In this document: piece after piece, positions 14,043 to 26,700 of the stretch | How positions within the stretch are numbered: the first letter of the stretch is position 1 | Layout of the letters: every line of letters starts with the position of its first letter | Assembly (NCBI GenBank): GCA_001949185.1 | Contig: BDGG01000008.1 | Location: forward strand, 865,648-929,647 | Source of the DNA: Ramazzottius varieornatus | Taxonomy: Eukaryota > Tardigrada > Eutardigrada > Parachela > Ramazzottiidae | Length of the DNA stretch: 64,000 nt | Direction: 5' to 3' | Made by a program: the position numbers and the translations under genes | The notes under the pieces: model-generated | Told to the model about the DNA's origin: nothing | The model's input: the letters and a program-made list of their open reading frames with translations, nothing else | Databases searched by the model: none

Positions 14043-15065
14043 TTAGGTGGCCGGTGGTTTCTGTTCCGATTTTTGGTCCCGGAGAGTCCGAGGTCCGAAT
14101 GGATGTTCGACAACTGGCAGCGGCTTGTAGGGGAAGGCTTGGGACAGAGAACCGAGAAGGTTGTCAACGTTTTTGCGCTGATACTGTGTTCCCGTATCTT
14201 CAGTTTCTTTCTTGCTGTAGTCGAGCGGTGCGAAAGACACTCGGCCATTAGCATTGTTGGGACTCTTTATATCCCATGAATATCCGTTTGAGGGATGGTA
14301 CCGCACGTATGTGCTCATTTCCGTTTCAGCTGAACACAAGAAGTGCGAAGCATTGGTCAGTCTGGAATTGATGATCGACCAGAGATCAGGACTCTTGTAG
14401 ATGGACCCAGCGAGAATGTAATAGTACGACAACGGGATCGCTGCGAAAACAAAAGTTGTCAGTCACGAAGCTAACTCAATGACAACCTGTCCTTCCGCAG
14501 AATGGAGCACGAACAGTCAGAAATATTTCGCTTACACTGACTTACTTTCTGTTGGGGACAATCTCTGCTGCTTTCTGATCACATATAAAACAGGCTCTTG
14601 GAAATGGACGAGGTCGTATTCGGTGCCAATCATATTCCTGCAATGAAACATGAAAAAGCGGATCGGATCATTTTGCCTGAGACGCGATTGCTGGCAGCGA
14701 TATCCCGGGTTCTACACGAACGAATCCTGTGTTGATGGCTATCGCTATATTCTCGAGGGTCGGGAGTATCACTTACTTAAGATGTTCCAAACTCAAGCGC
14801 TGCATCCTAATCTGCTCGTTGTTGCAGTGTGGATCATAGAACAGAGTGCACTGCGCAAAGTAATCCAAGACATTTGATGCATTGAGAAAGGGGAGCCAGG
14901 GCTGGTCCACCCATGATGTTCCTAAAGAGTTATCTACGCAAATGAGAAGAGCATAGTTATTAGATATACGAGAGCATCGAACGACGTCCAGCGAAGCAAC
15001 TTTACAGTACCTTTTGGATTAAGAGACACCCATACTGGAGGATTATCCGGTCGCGGAATACTCAT
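14043..15065 (-). CDS. MED6: Mediator complex subunit 6
   Basis: Head-module subunit of Mediator, needed for activated RNA polymerase II transcription in the nucleus. Exons 15065-15011, 14933-14777, 14637-14546 and 14440-14043 give 233 residues (human 246). It aligns along its length with human MED6: [78 protein letters not shown] and [20 protein letters not shown], then [12 protein letters not shown]. The first exon adds only 18 codons before the conserved core. Phases agree across all three introns. It lies 580 bp head-to-head with RPUSD4, suggesting a shared divergent promoter. Confidence 0.96.
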
Positions 15066-15645
15066 TCTTCTTATCCCAAGAGAATCGCTTCTTCTAAATG
15101 GCTCGTAGCATCGGTAAAGTCTGCCATCCGGTAGCGAATGGTGAACTGCAGAGGAGCGAGGGAGTAAAGGAGAAAAAATCCAAGAATGACGAATTCAGTC
15201 TTCTCAAAATGATGATCTAGATCGTACTGTACGATTAATGTTATCGTTGATTAATTTTATTGTTTAAGTAAATTAAGTCTGAATTCTGGGTGGAAATGAA
15301 GTCGAATGATTGTCTGATTACGAGTTTTGTGTCTAAAGTACGTTACAGCTGTTGGGTTAGTGTCGTGTAGCTCTTGTCGCAAACTCGCAGAAGAAAATTG
15401 ATTCCTTATGGTTTTCTCGTCCCGAGTCGAGTATTCCGCAATTTCGGACGAGTTTCGAATGTTGGATTTCCGTTTTCCTCGGAAAGTTCCACCGGAAGTT
15501 AAGGCAACATTGCCGTTTCAGTTCTACGTTCCGGACTTCTGTTGCTGTTTCTTTGTGTGGGTTTTGAGTGGCGTTTGAGTGAAGTTTATTGCTGAAGGTC
15601 GGGAGTCAGTCATCGGAGTTGCGCTCGGCTTATTGCTACCTAGCG

Positions 15646-18137
15646 ATGTTTTCTTCGGTGGGGACCCTTTCTCGCACTAACTGGGCTACTTCCCGTGCCG
15701 TTTCCTCGTTGGTAATCAGAATCTTCAGACATGGCAATCCGAACGTTCTTTCGGCGCTTACAAGAGCAGGTGAATTACGGGCGTGCGTAGGCAGCTTAAC
15801 GCAACGGAGTAACTAAAGGGATCAGTCCTTCGTACCTGCGGAAGATATACTCCATGAGTACTTTTGTCTCAGCTTATCCGAATGTTTCCGCGCTAGGTTC
15901 GACAGCTTCACGACGAAACGCGGCAGCTCGAGCTTCGAGCTACCAACGGGATGATGATGACGATCAGCCGACCGGCAACGACTTTCCGCCTCAGCGTCCC
16001 CATCGCAAGAAACATGATCATCCCAATGGTTCAGTGTTCACTTCAACAGCGGTAGCAAACCAGATGGGTCAGGGCAGAACTGGCGCATCCTTCGACGGCC
16101 CTGGTGATTTCAGAGGAAGACAGTCCGATCGTCGATCCCGGCTTCATGAGGACGAAGTCACTTCCGGTGAAGGAAACAGGCCGAAAGTTAGAACGGCAAT
16201 AGAAGTAGTACGAGCTATTCGCCGTGAAAAAGATGACGGCGATTCGAAACCTCAACCCCAAGATGCGGAAGAAATTTTCGAACCACGGGAAGAGAACTTG
16301 AAAACAACAGCACAACCTGTGAGAACAAGGAAAAATGCAGAAGGACGACACGACCTGGATTCAAAAGGTTTCAGGACATACTCCCATGTCGTACCGGACT
16401 GGAATAAGATGATAGCAGATGATGTGGTCAACATGCTGAAACGATCCATAATCTATAACGAACGTAAGTATCGATAGTTTTCTACCGAGATATCTGTATA
16501 AATCACATACAGAGTAGAGAATCACACTATGTTTTCTTTTCAGATGACATCGTTGCAATCAACAAGCCATACGGTCTTCCGGTGCATGGTGGTCCTTCTG
16601 TCCATCACCACGTGGCGAGGTACCTGCCTAAGCTGGCTGAAATTCTGGATCCGACAAAGAAGCTGGAAACCCTGCATATGGTACACCGCATCGACAAGGA
16701 AACCACGGGAGTCTTGCTGTTAGCAAGGACGGCTGAAAGAGCTGCGCAGATTCATGACTTGTTCCTGAAGAGGAACGTCCGGAAAATATACTGGGTTCTC
16801 ACCAAAGGAGTTCCCGATCCCCTGAAAGGTGCGTAGCGATAGCGACCCGTCTGCTGTTTCACTGGTTGACTTTCTGTATGGATAAGCTTCTTCATTTCTA
16901 GGCATCATAAATATTCCCATCGGAGAATCGGACTTTTCTGGAACCCATCGGGTAAGGTTTTTCTTAGTGAAAATTCGTAAGGTTGCGTGCCAGAGCCCGT
17001 TACACTGACCCAACTGGCCTTTCAGAAAGTACTGCGACCAGGGCCTTCGCCGGTGACTTCTTTAGTGAGAAAAGGACGACGAACACGAGATGACGGTAGA
17101 GAGGCGATCACCAACTATACCGTGTTGGGAGCCACGAAGGAATGCGCTCTAGTGGAACTGAACACGGAAACAGGTGAGCTTCAGACTGTTAACTTGTTTC
17201 GGTTTCCGCCCTCTGTGGTGTTCTAACACGACGGATAGTTACTACGACTAGTTAGGCTAACGAAAGATTGGTTCATTGCAGGAGTCAAACATCAAGTGCG
17301 TGTCCACTTGGCCCACGGAATTAGTACGCCCGTACTTGGCGAGTAAGTTTTGCTCCATGTGAGCACGGTTCTGCGTTCTGAATCTTCGCATTGGGGATAT
17401 ACAGTACCAAAAAACTAACCGTCGATAATGGGCGTGACAATTAAACGGGAGCATGATTATCCTGTGACCAATGACGGTTTTGACTCGCCGCATGCGCAAA
17501 GTTCATTGGCCATTTCCATCTGGCTCCTTCTAACACCCATTTTCGACGGTTAATTTTTTGGTACACTGTAATTTTTATACTCCCCGTGTTTTTACTTCAG
17601 TCATAAATATTCCCACTTCACCAAACTTGCACCTCAGGTGAGAATGTCATTGGCTGTGTTGCTCGTTGGCCGTTCTTGTATCGTTTTGAAACGGCATTGT
17701 TTTTTACCTCACTGGATGAATGGGGATAACGGCTGTGCCTTCTTTAGAAACTTCCGCCCAGCTTCTTGAAGGCATTTGATATCAGACAGCAAAAGGTACA
17801 AGTTATAGACTCGGAAACTTATGGAGGTCGAAGTCAAATCTACATATGAATTCGAGCTTAACTGATCATTTTTTTATGGATGTCATTCTTCTTTAACCGG
17901 AAAATGGTTTTGAGTGTCCAAAAAAAGCATTGTGTAGCAGATAAACGATATAAATTATAAGATGACTAATCGGGTGTCTTTATACAGGTTCGAACGATCC
18001 CGATGCATCTCCACGCAATGTCGGTGGTGTTACCAGAATTCATCGATGGACAAAATGTACACATTTCAGCTCCGCTGCCTGAATACTTCACTCAAAGCAT
18101 GAAAAAACTACGCGTGCGTAAAAATAAATTCGAGTGA
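15646..18137 (+). CDS. RPUSD4: Mitochondrial RNA pseudouridine synthase RPUSD4
   Basis: RluA-family enzyme converting uridine to pseudouridine; human RPUSD4 acts on mitochondrial 16S rRNA and tRNA. Nine exons: 15646-15769, 15873-16463, 16544-16828, 16902-16951, 17026-17173, 17282-17342, 17601-17637, 17748-17795 and 17988-18137; 497 residues. The family motif INKPYGLPVHGGPSVHHH is followed by HRIDKETTG, whose Asp is the catalytic nucleophile, then VKHQVRVHLAHGISTPVLGD and HKYSHFTKLAPQ. The N-terminus MFSSVGTLSRTNWATSRAVS, rich in Arg/Ser and lacking acids, looks like a mitochondrial presequence. It is followed by about 170 residues of charged, probably disordered sequence not present at this length in human RPUSD4 (about 377 residues). 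Intron 6 contains a TA-flanked MITE. The stop lies only 99 bp from the stop of the convergent SLC5 gene. Confidence 0.95.
17400..17570. mobile_element. Tc1/mariner-type MITE in an RPUSD4 intron
   Basis: 171-bp element with about 35-bp imperfect terminal inverted repeats: TACAGTACCAAAAAACTAAC... on the left and, read on the reverse strand, TACAGTGTACCAAAAAATTA... on the right. Both continue into CCGTCGA(T/A)AATGGG. Each end starts with TA, consistent with a TA target duplication. There is no coding capacity. Confidence 0.75.
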
Positions 18138-18236
18138 TTTTGAAACTGAGAAAAAGAGTGATGGTGTCATTTTTGACGTACATAAAACTGGAAAATAAGC
18201 GATCTTAATGGTTGCATATAGCGACCCACTTCCTCT

Positions 18237-21200
18237 TCACGCAAAAAATCCCCACAAAAAGATGCAGATGGCCTGTTGAGAATAAAGAACCTGATTATTC
18301 TTGCTTTCCTTATCAGAAATCTGGTATGATTAGAAAAGACAGGTCGAGGATAAACTCACCAGAAGGGCCACCGCACTGATGTTTGAGCTCCACCTCATCT
18401 TAGGGCTCTCAACCAACGACAACATGTGACTTTCGGCGAACTCAATCTCAGCAGGGCTTAGCTGTATGTCACTGCGTTCCGCCATACAGCACATCTTTCG
18501 AAACGAACGAATGAGGAAAGGCTCATTCTCCAGTGCATCTGTTCAAAGTGTTCCGGTCAGGTGTTGTTAGTTTACAAATTTTTTTGAACTAAATGGGATG
18601 GCAGAAAACGAAACACACAACATCGTTCTCCCAATGGCGCATGCTCGCGGCCACCCACAACGATTACGTGCGCCACTTGAGATACAATCTTGGACTTTCC
18701 GTCTGCCGGCCTTGCAAATGTCGTGAAAGTCTCTTACTTTCTTGCGCTACCATCTCTAATCCAGATCTACTGGACGATGCCGAGTAGTTGCGTTGCTTTG
18801 TGATATTCCGCAGAGCATACGTCAAACGATAGAGCTGAAAGGAAGACGGAAGTAAACTTTGAGCGGAGAATAGTGAGCGTTCAGTGTTCAGCGGAGAAAA
18901 GTGGGCGTACTCACCCGCTGCTGTGGGATCTCTTCGGACAAGAAGCTCACAACCATGGTAATGATTACACACAAGATGAAAAGGATGAGTCCGAAGTGTA
19001 GATAATGAACGTGTTTGATGATTGCAGGACGGTCATCTGAGAGGGAGCCACAGGGCGGAGAAGGATACACAAAAAAGTCCATCGCGAACCTGAGTACACC
19101 GATCACGAGGCCGATCAGCAGACTCCAAAAAGCCCCCTGTAATTACCAGATATTCTCATCAGCGCCTACTATGTGTATTGTTGTTGTTTTACATGAAACT
19201 GAAACCTTTTCGTTGGCACGGTGGGTGAGAATGCCCAGGAAGTAAACACATGCCACCGGAGGAGCCAGATAGCTCGTGACAGCTTGGATGTACACCATCA
19301 GCTGAGAGCCTTTGGATACCCGAATCAATGGCACCTGAAAGCGAGCATCAAGGAGGTCATTATTACGTCGACTACTATCTCAGTTTCTAAACTTCCTGTT
19401 TTACCCATAGTAGGGAGATGATGATCATTGCGCATGTGAAGATCCTGAAAGTTGACAACAGGATCAGGTGGAAGGCACGCCCCTGATGAACCTGCTGGGA
19501 GACTAGCACTCACCGCCCAACAATGACCAGTTCCGTTTCCGTTGCAGCTGGACGAAAGGAGTTCTTCCACAAGTCGATGGTAAAAATTGTGGAGCTGCGA
19601 ATATAGAAATCGAAGCGTACTTCCTGGTTATTTGTTGATTATTCTCTCACACACACCTCGAATTGAAGATGGAAGTCAGCGATGACATCAAAGCGGCAAG
19701 CATCACCGCCAGCAGAAGCCCGCGCAGTCCTGCAAAACACAGACTGTTAACACACCACTTCGATTACGAACTCGGTGCATCCGAGTTTGACTTACCGGCC
19801 GGAAGTAATTCTATCACAATCTATAGAGAAGAAAGTCGTCAAATCATTGGGATTATGTTCTGTTTCTCATCGTAGAGAACCTTCGGATAAGCAATGTTCG
19901 TGCATCCTTCCCGCGACCCACAGACTTTCTCGCAGATTTCCGGTACCACGCATGCGACATCGTCCGGAAACAGTACTCGAGCTGCCATGCCAGGCAAAAC
20001 CTACAAGCACCGAATTTTAGCCAACCCTGGTCGGCCCTTAAGTGTGACTATATAATGTGCTGTCCTATGTGCAGCATCCGGTTTGTGGAGTGGAAGGTTT
20101 ACCATAAGGAACATCGGTAACAGTTTCAGGTAGCCGGCTACTACACAGGATGCTTTTGCATGGGCGTAGTTTTTGCTGGCCAGCACACGCTGTACAATCA
20201 CTTGGTCAGCGCACCAGTACCTGCCGAAAACACAATGTGTTTGGCCGGGTCAGGTCGCACAGAAGACATCCTTACCACATCGAGGAAACCGAAAGTCCGA
20301 AGATGACACCAGGCCATGGAAGCTACGCAAAACCAACTCAGTATTATGTACGTCAAAGTTTACCATGCGAGAGCACGCAGTTATGTCATGTCATGTCATA
20401 TGAGTCTTTGCGGTACGTACTTCCGGATCGTCAGCGCTTCTCAGGAGATGCAGGAAGTCCTTCGGTACTTCCGCGCATGATGACGTGTTTTCCCACCTTT
20501 CTTTAGGTCGAACTTGGGGAAACCGTTCCATCAGGCTGTGGTATCCGTCCACCTTGATCATGGCGACCACCAACAACGTCAGCGAGCCAGCCAGCATGAT
20601 GACGCACTGGACGAAGTCGGTCCAAATAACAGCATTCAAACCGCCTAACCACATTTCCCGTAATTTAAGGGTGAGATTAGCTTCAGATTTTATCAGAGCG
20701 GGAGAAACATTCTTACCCGAGACTGTGAAAATAGCCGAAATTATCAACAGGATGACTACACTGACGTACAGGTCCCAACGTAGGGTCTGCTCGATGAAGA
20801 TTGCCCCAGCATAAATATCCGCCTGAATTCGAAATTTACCGAAGGACACTGTATCGAATACTGAAATGTGGAAGAATCCGTTTTTTGTGTGATGGACTTA
20901 CCGATATTTTGGTAGTGACGTACAGCAAGATTGTTAGGACCGAAAGATAGACTCGTATTCTTTGCCCGCCATATCTTTTCTGTAGATACTCAGGCATCGT
21001 GTAAACCTGCAAACAGAACCCGGTATGCGGAATCGACATTTCCACGTGAACCATAATGGAGGGCGTACCCCACAAGCCATATAAACCGGGACGAAGACCC
21101 ATCCCAGAAGCAGTATTATGAAGACGGACTAGAAGAACCAACAGTCAATAGAAAGAACTATTGGTACGGTGTTCACTATCTTTTTTTATGGTACTCGTAC

Positions 21201-22014
21201 GGTAGTTGCGAACATACCCCAAGTTCGGTCGCCGCTATCGCAATGCCGGTACTGGCTCCGGATCCAGCTGAAAATTCATGCCGGTTTAAAAATTGGGTAG
21301 CTGACACATATGCAGTGATGATATGCTGCTTCTTCTATTGTCTTACTCTTACAGTATGGCAGACTCAATTTTCGGTGATTTACATGTGTACGGTTTGTAA
21401 CATATGCTTACTGACCTAGACCGACAAAGTGGCCCGAGCCAATGTTTGACGCAAACAGGGACGCTCCAACCTGCGCACCAGAAAATGGAATAATTAACCA
21501 AGCACCGATGAATGCAAACGGCACACCCATCTGTCTGCTTCTCGTTAAATTTCTTCGCGTTTGCAATAAAGCTGTTGGTTTAGCCATCCACACAGGCGTG
21601 GAAATGTTTCTTTAATGGCTCAAGTGAGAAGCACAGGGCGCTTACCAAAACAAAATTAATACTGCGACCAGCCAGGAAATAGCTGGAAATCGATCCATTA
21701 CGCGCTGTTTCACGCGAAGCCTGTGGAGCAAAGACAATTTCATGGCTTCATATAATTATGGTAGCTGCCGCAATGTGATATCTGCCATATTTCAGAAAAC
21801 TGGAACCAACGGTATTTACTCAGAAAATCACCCATTTTTTAGGCATTGCCTAACGATATGCTCGCTGGATAGCGGGTACTCAAAAACTTACCCATATACC
21901 GACGGCGAGAACAAGAACAAAGTATCCGGTGATAACGACCACATCTGCCCAGTGGAGTAAAGAGCCGCTTCTGTCATGTACATCCGGTACGCTTGGTATT
22001 TCAGGGTTCGCCAT
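18237..22014 (-). CDS. SLC5-family sodium:solute symporter (SGLT type)
   Basis: Plasma-membrane sodium-coupled transporter, most like the SGLT glucose/inositol branch. Twenty exons (first 22014-21892, last 18272-18237) join in phase to 654 residues (SGLT1 is 664). Landmarks: [49 protein letters not shown] then [49 protein letters not shown] (the Cys-rich outer loop), [11 protein letters not shown] and [18 protein letters not shown] short hydrophobic last exon ends with a final membrane helix, as in SGLTs. Exon 12 is only 25 nt (19796-19820). The donors of exons 11 and 16 are unusual GTTCTC and GTTTCA, both after AAG. Substrate cannot be read from sequence. The gene is convergent with RPUSD4; intron 18 contains a palindromic MITE. 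Confidence 0.95.
18600..18710. repeat. Palindromic MITE copy in an SLC5 intron
   Basis: Core about 18627-18682: degenerate left arm CCCAATGGCGCATGC and clear right arm TACGTGCGCCACTTGAGATA, followed by the family's AATCTTGGACTTTCCGTCTG tail. Confidence 0.6.
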
Positions 22015-22967
22015 TGTGAGACCGACCCGGGAACGCGCTGACACAGTTTAGTGGTTCCAGTATCCAAGCTGAAGGTTAATGTTGCAAAAAGTACTTTCAG
22101 GATGACTCATAAATTTGCGAAATTTTCGGAGTTTGATGGACGAGTGATCTTCTTTCAGATGAATATGGACGGAATACGGCGCAGGCTGGAGTCATGGATC
22201 AAAGGGACTATGCTAGTCTAAAGGTTCGACAAGGTTCGTGCGTCTTGCTCGAAAAAGAAAGTTGGGACTTGGATAAACAATAGCCAGATTGCAAAGACAA
22301 CGGAGGGATTTAGGCAGACTATCCCGCAGGCGGCTACAAAATCAGCAGCTTATTCTTGGGAGCGCTCGCGCGCTCCTTCTTGCCGTACAAGTACCACGTA
22401 AACTGTGATCAGCACTTTGCAATGTTCCTACAACGACGTCGAAGGATCGCATCTTAAGAATCCTTATATTAAGAAGTACTTGTTGAAACTGGAGGGTTCG
22501 GTGTCAAGTTAAAACACTAGTAACTCGCTACTAATAAGTTACTAACTTGAAACAGCGATCCCTGTTTTCCAATCCAGTGAGCGCTCCTTCCGAATTTGAT
22601 GGCTCTTCAAGGTACTGGGAACAGTAATCCTGTACAGCATACTTTCCCATTTCAGCTCTCTTCCTACACAGTGAGAAGAAAGGGTTTCTGAATGTCAAGT
22701 TAAGACGTGCTGTAACTGGATCTTAGAACAAACACGTTGTGGGTGAAACAGGAAATTAGAATTCCCACGTCCCTGCGTGGGATCGTACCTCGTTGGCTGT
22801 TGCGAAATCCAGTAGAATAACAGGGATGAGAGATGGTGAAACAACGGCAATCCGCCCAACGGCCACCATACCTTTTCACCGGCCAGTACAGTACTTCCGG
22901 GTCGCGAAGCGAAAGAAATGCTAGTGGTCAAGTCATCATGCTGATGATCAAACATCAGAGATGTTCT
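22015..22967. other. Upstream of the SLC5 gene up to the assembly gap; no gene seen
   Basis: About 950 bases with no convincing reading frame, splice pairs or RNA gene. It should contain the SLC5 promoter, but no clear TATA box stands out. Confidence 0.5.
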
Positions 22968-23204
22968 NNNNNNNNNNNNNNNNNNNNNNNNNNNNNNNNN
23001 NNNNNNNNNNNNNNNNNNNNNNNNNNNNNNNNNNNNNNNNNNNNNNNNNNNNNNNNNNNNNNNNNNNNNNNNNNNNNNNNNNNNNNNNNNNNNNNNNNNN
23101 NNNNNNNNNNNNNNNNNNNNNNNNNNNNNNNNNNNNNNNNNNNNNNNNNNNNNNNNNNNNNNNNNNNNNNNNNNNNNNNNNNNNNNNNNNNNNNNNNNNN
23201 NNNN
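22968..23204. other. Assembly gap (Ns)
   Basis: 237 consecutive Ns. Flanking sequence does not overlap in any obvious way, so the gap size may be estimated. Open frames crossing it are artefacts. Confidence 0.99.
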
Positions 23205-23211
23205 CAAAAAT

Positions 23212-23282
23212 TGCGACACCCGGGAGTCGAACCCGGATCACCTGCTTGGAAGGCAGGCATACTACCGCTGTACTAGCGTCGC
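23212..23282 (-). tRNA. tRNA-Gly (UCC)
   Basis: Read on the minus strand it begins GCGACGC (acceptor stem) and ends GTGTCGC plus discriminator A. The anticodon loop CTTCCAA sits between CCTGC and GCAGG, giving anticodon UCC. The T arm CCGGG-TTCGACT-CCCGG is perfect and carries the B box GGTTCGACTCC. The 71-nt length and loop sequence are typical of eukaryotic tRNA-Gly. No intron is present; the T-rich terminator for RNA polymerase III (complement of AAAAA) follows immediately. Confidence 0.93.
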
Positions 23283-23365
23283 TGTCGAGGAATCTTGTCC
23301 CTGTGTACGCTGCTATGTGTCGTGGTTTACCGTGCTGCAGATGTCGCCACCCATCGTTCCTACAC

Positions 23366-23530
23366 AAGGACGTATTGACCATTGATGTCCCTAAATTGTA
23401 CGCAATTTGGCCCTCTTCCTACGAAGTTTTTGTGGAATGTCAGTCCGGGTTGTGCCGGGCACGGTCTTGACAGCAACATCGTAGGAAAAGGGCCAAATTG
23501 CGGACCTTTTAGGGACCTCAGTACGTCCTT
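23366..23530. mobile_element. Foldback MITE with 10-bp target-site duplication next to the tRNA
   Basis: 165-bp element whose arms are imperfect inverted repeats of about 60 bp, beginning AAGGACGTA(T/C)TGA and containing GCAATTTGGCCC and TTCCTACGA. The 10-mer GTTCCTACAC flanks it at 23356-23365 and 23531-23540. It lies about 75 bp upstream of the tRNA-Gly 5' end. The 9-10 bp duplication suggests a Mutator-like origin. There is no coding capacity. Confidence 0.8.
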
Positions 23531-23767
23531 GTTCCTACACCGTCGAAAAGAATGCAGTCGCTCTTTAACTTCCAATTGTTGATTGTTATTTTGCAACACA
23601 TATTTTACAACACTCTGGCAAACAGCATGTATCAACATCTAAATGAAACGCGAAAGAATAAACGGAGTCTCTATCAAAAACTCTATTGTAAAAAACTAAA
23701 ACTCGGAAGGAATACGTAAATCTTATCGGGGAGCGACTGCAAGCACCTCAAGGAACTCTTCGATCAG

Positions 23768-26700
23768 CTATGCAGAACATATAACGGGCAAAGTATTAAA
23801 AGCCCCGTAACTTCCGTCAACGACGCAAGCTATCCACAACTGAGCTTCTTTGTCTGAACCAGGAAGTGGTACTTCCATCTCCGTGCCGTTTGAAAAGTAC
23901 CTCTGCATAACGCCACCACTACCCTGAACTCTCAACTCGTAGTAAACAGTGTTAGCATTAATATACTGCAAGTTCCACGGAGCTTCCCAGTCAATATGAA
24001 GGACCTTCCTGGACGGCACCACGGCGCACTGGACGTTCCTGACGGTAGATGTCGACATGGGTTCGTCCTGGATCACGGCCCCGTGTGTTTGGTGACTGAA
24101 CTTACTGGCGATGTCAGTCTTGCTGGTTGTGGGGGAATCTGTTGTGTTGACGGCTTTCTTCTTGGTAATGGGTGCGGATTCCAGCTGAGCTGCCCTCTGG
24201 GCCATTGCGTCCTTCGCGACCTCCATAAACTTCTTTAGATCCACTTCAGTGTCCTGGTACATCCGGTGCAGGAACGCCGGATTATCACAGCAGAAATGCT
24301 GCTCAACTGGCAAGGTCTTGTTGATGACGTCCTGTTGCTCGCGTGGTAGATGAGCGATACCACCTACAAAAACCAAACTATTCTTCGTAATCCCATACGC
24401 ATATTTCCTACTTAGATTTTCACTACTGAAGTTTCGCAAAACTGCAGTTATAGGATTAGAAATTAAATTTGACATCCCTGTTAATTTTGCTCTTTTTTAT
24501 CCAGTGCTAAGTACCGTAATTATCTGATCCCCAGAAAAAACTTCGTCTGGTCTCTGAAGTTAGATCGAGACTTATCATAGAGACATAATTAATTCCATTC
24601 AATTGTGGGGCAAAATTTTGGGAGAAGTGGACAATTTAAAATTTCTTGAAACGATGAATCATCTGACACCCCATCCCGATATCTGCTTGTCTACTTCTCT
24701 ACTTCTCCAGCTCGGACTCGGAGGCTGAAAAAGTAGATAATTTTGAGTTTTATCTTCATCGACCGGCCCGTCGATTTCGGTTGCACGTTCCTAAATTCGC
24801 GTTTCTCTCCTTCTTTCCACCTTCAATCAGGTCTGTGCTGGGAGCAGCAAAAAACACTTTGTGACGGCTGATCAGCCGCAAAAGCGTGTCGGAAGCATCT
24901 CTTGACCTCCGTACTCCTAGCCGCCATCTGTCTTCATCCAGCCTTGGTAGAATATTAAAGAGGAAGTCCCTACTTTTCGGAACTTCCGTCCGAGGCTGTA
25001 GATACCGCATGGACGACAGTGAATTGAGTGGATTGCGAGGCGACGTAAGATCCAGCACATCCTACGCATTCGCTAATTCTTCGTAGCTATCGTATAAGAA
25101 AGACTTGGTCTCGTCAGCTACGATCAGGGTTTCCCAGTCCTTCATAACACGTTGTTTCTCTTTTGAAAAAGACATGATCTCACTTGCGAGGAATAATAAG
25201 AGCGGAAACAACTGAGACGAGCGATCGCTCGAAAACAAATACTGATGGCTATGGATTAAGTCATTCAGAAATATCTCCTGCATTCAATTATCAGAGAAGA
25301 GAAGTGATTGATTAGTCGATCGCATATAAGGGAGGTGCAATCAACTTTTCAACTTCTCTTCTTCTCCCAAAATTTTGCCCCATATTTGAATGGAATTAAT
25401 ATAGATAATGAGATTTACCCAAGAGAGGATCGCGGTCCGGGAAAGCAACAGACTTTGCCGGGTCCCTGTTTTCCCAAGCTCTGTATATCAGGTCCATCCC
25501 GTCGATACTGGCAAGCGTCTTATAGGGCGTGTAGTCATGGGAAGGGATGCCGAGGGGGAACAGTTCGATAACTACAGCATTGACCGGCAAGAACATGCTG
25601 AGGACTAATTGCGCTCCATGCATGGCTATCAACATGGTGGCATTCTGTAACACATGGACGATCTCGCCCATGGAATGCGTCTCCAGATTGACAGTCACCG
25701 TCCGTAAATCAAATTCACGAGCCACAGCTAACGACAAGTCAATCTCGTTTAGTATCCGTCGAGTCAACTTGCGATTGATGATGACGGCGTATGGGTACTT
25801 CTGTCGGGTTCGTGCCGAGTAATGCGGCTTGTCAATGTCGTAGCGGGGAACCTCCAGGCCGTGGCGCACGAAGCTGGCAAACGAGCGAATCTCATGTCCT
25901 GTTATTTGAAGCTTTTCCACGGGACCCTGCGATAACCATACCAAAGAACGATTAACTTCCGCCATGATAGACTGTCAGGCTAAAAGAGTCCCGTACAACA
26001 CCGTTCTATCATCTTTTCAAGCTTAAAAAGCTTTAGTACTGTTTTACGTTTGATTTTTATTTTCTTATTTTCCACTTTGAATTTCTTTCCGATTTTCGGC
26101 TTTTCTGTCAGCAGTATTGGTATTTCTTGAAATTAGTTTTTCGCCAAATGTTTTATTGCGCTTAGTTTCTATATCGGCATTGCGCCCGTCCTTTCGAGTT
26201 TCGACCATTCTTCTGTTGGCTAACTGACTTTAATTTTGCGTTCGTCGTGTTCTCATTTTTTTTCCATTAGCCTGCTTGTTTAGTAATATTGATTTTCCCA
26301 TTCGGAAAGATTCGTTCGCTCCCTAGTGCGTCGAAAAAAGATCGACAACGGCTTTACGCACGTCCAGCTGACATCTCGATACATTCATTTAGTCACACTT
26401 GCTTTCCTTACGCATTTGTCCTTCATCTTACCTGAAATCGATTGAAGCCATATTGATACCAACGAGTGCTGGGCATGCCACCCACCACAGCTGTAGAAAA
26501 GCACACAAGATCCGTGTCGACTTCCGCCCGCAACGTCTGCTTCGTCCACGGATGGTTCGCGTTGAGAAAGATCTTTGACTTGAACAGCCGATACAAATTC
26601 CAGAAATCCCCCTTCTCGTAATCATCCACCAGAAAGACTCGATACTCTTTGGCACCCGTGAATTCTAGCTCTAACAAGGCGTAATACAAGGGCAAGAGAT

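Noticed and set aside
21408-21593. Extension of SLC5 exon 3 upstream ([19 protein letters not shown])
   Set aside because: Hydrophobic and in frame, but the family alignment resumes exactly at [15 protein letters not shown] after an acceptor, and the extension would add a segment absent from other SGLTs.
22695-23470. Several open frames of 100-170 codons around the gap
   Set aside because: They consist mostly of unknown residues translated from Ns, and the ends (such as SPAWKAGILPLY-like strings) are the tRNA-Gly gene read as protein.
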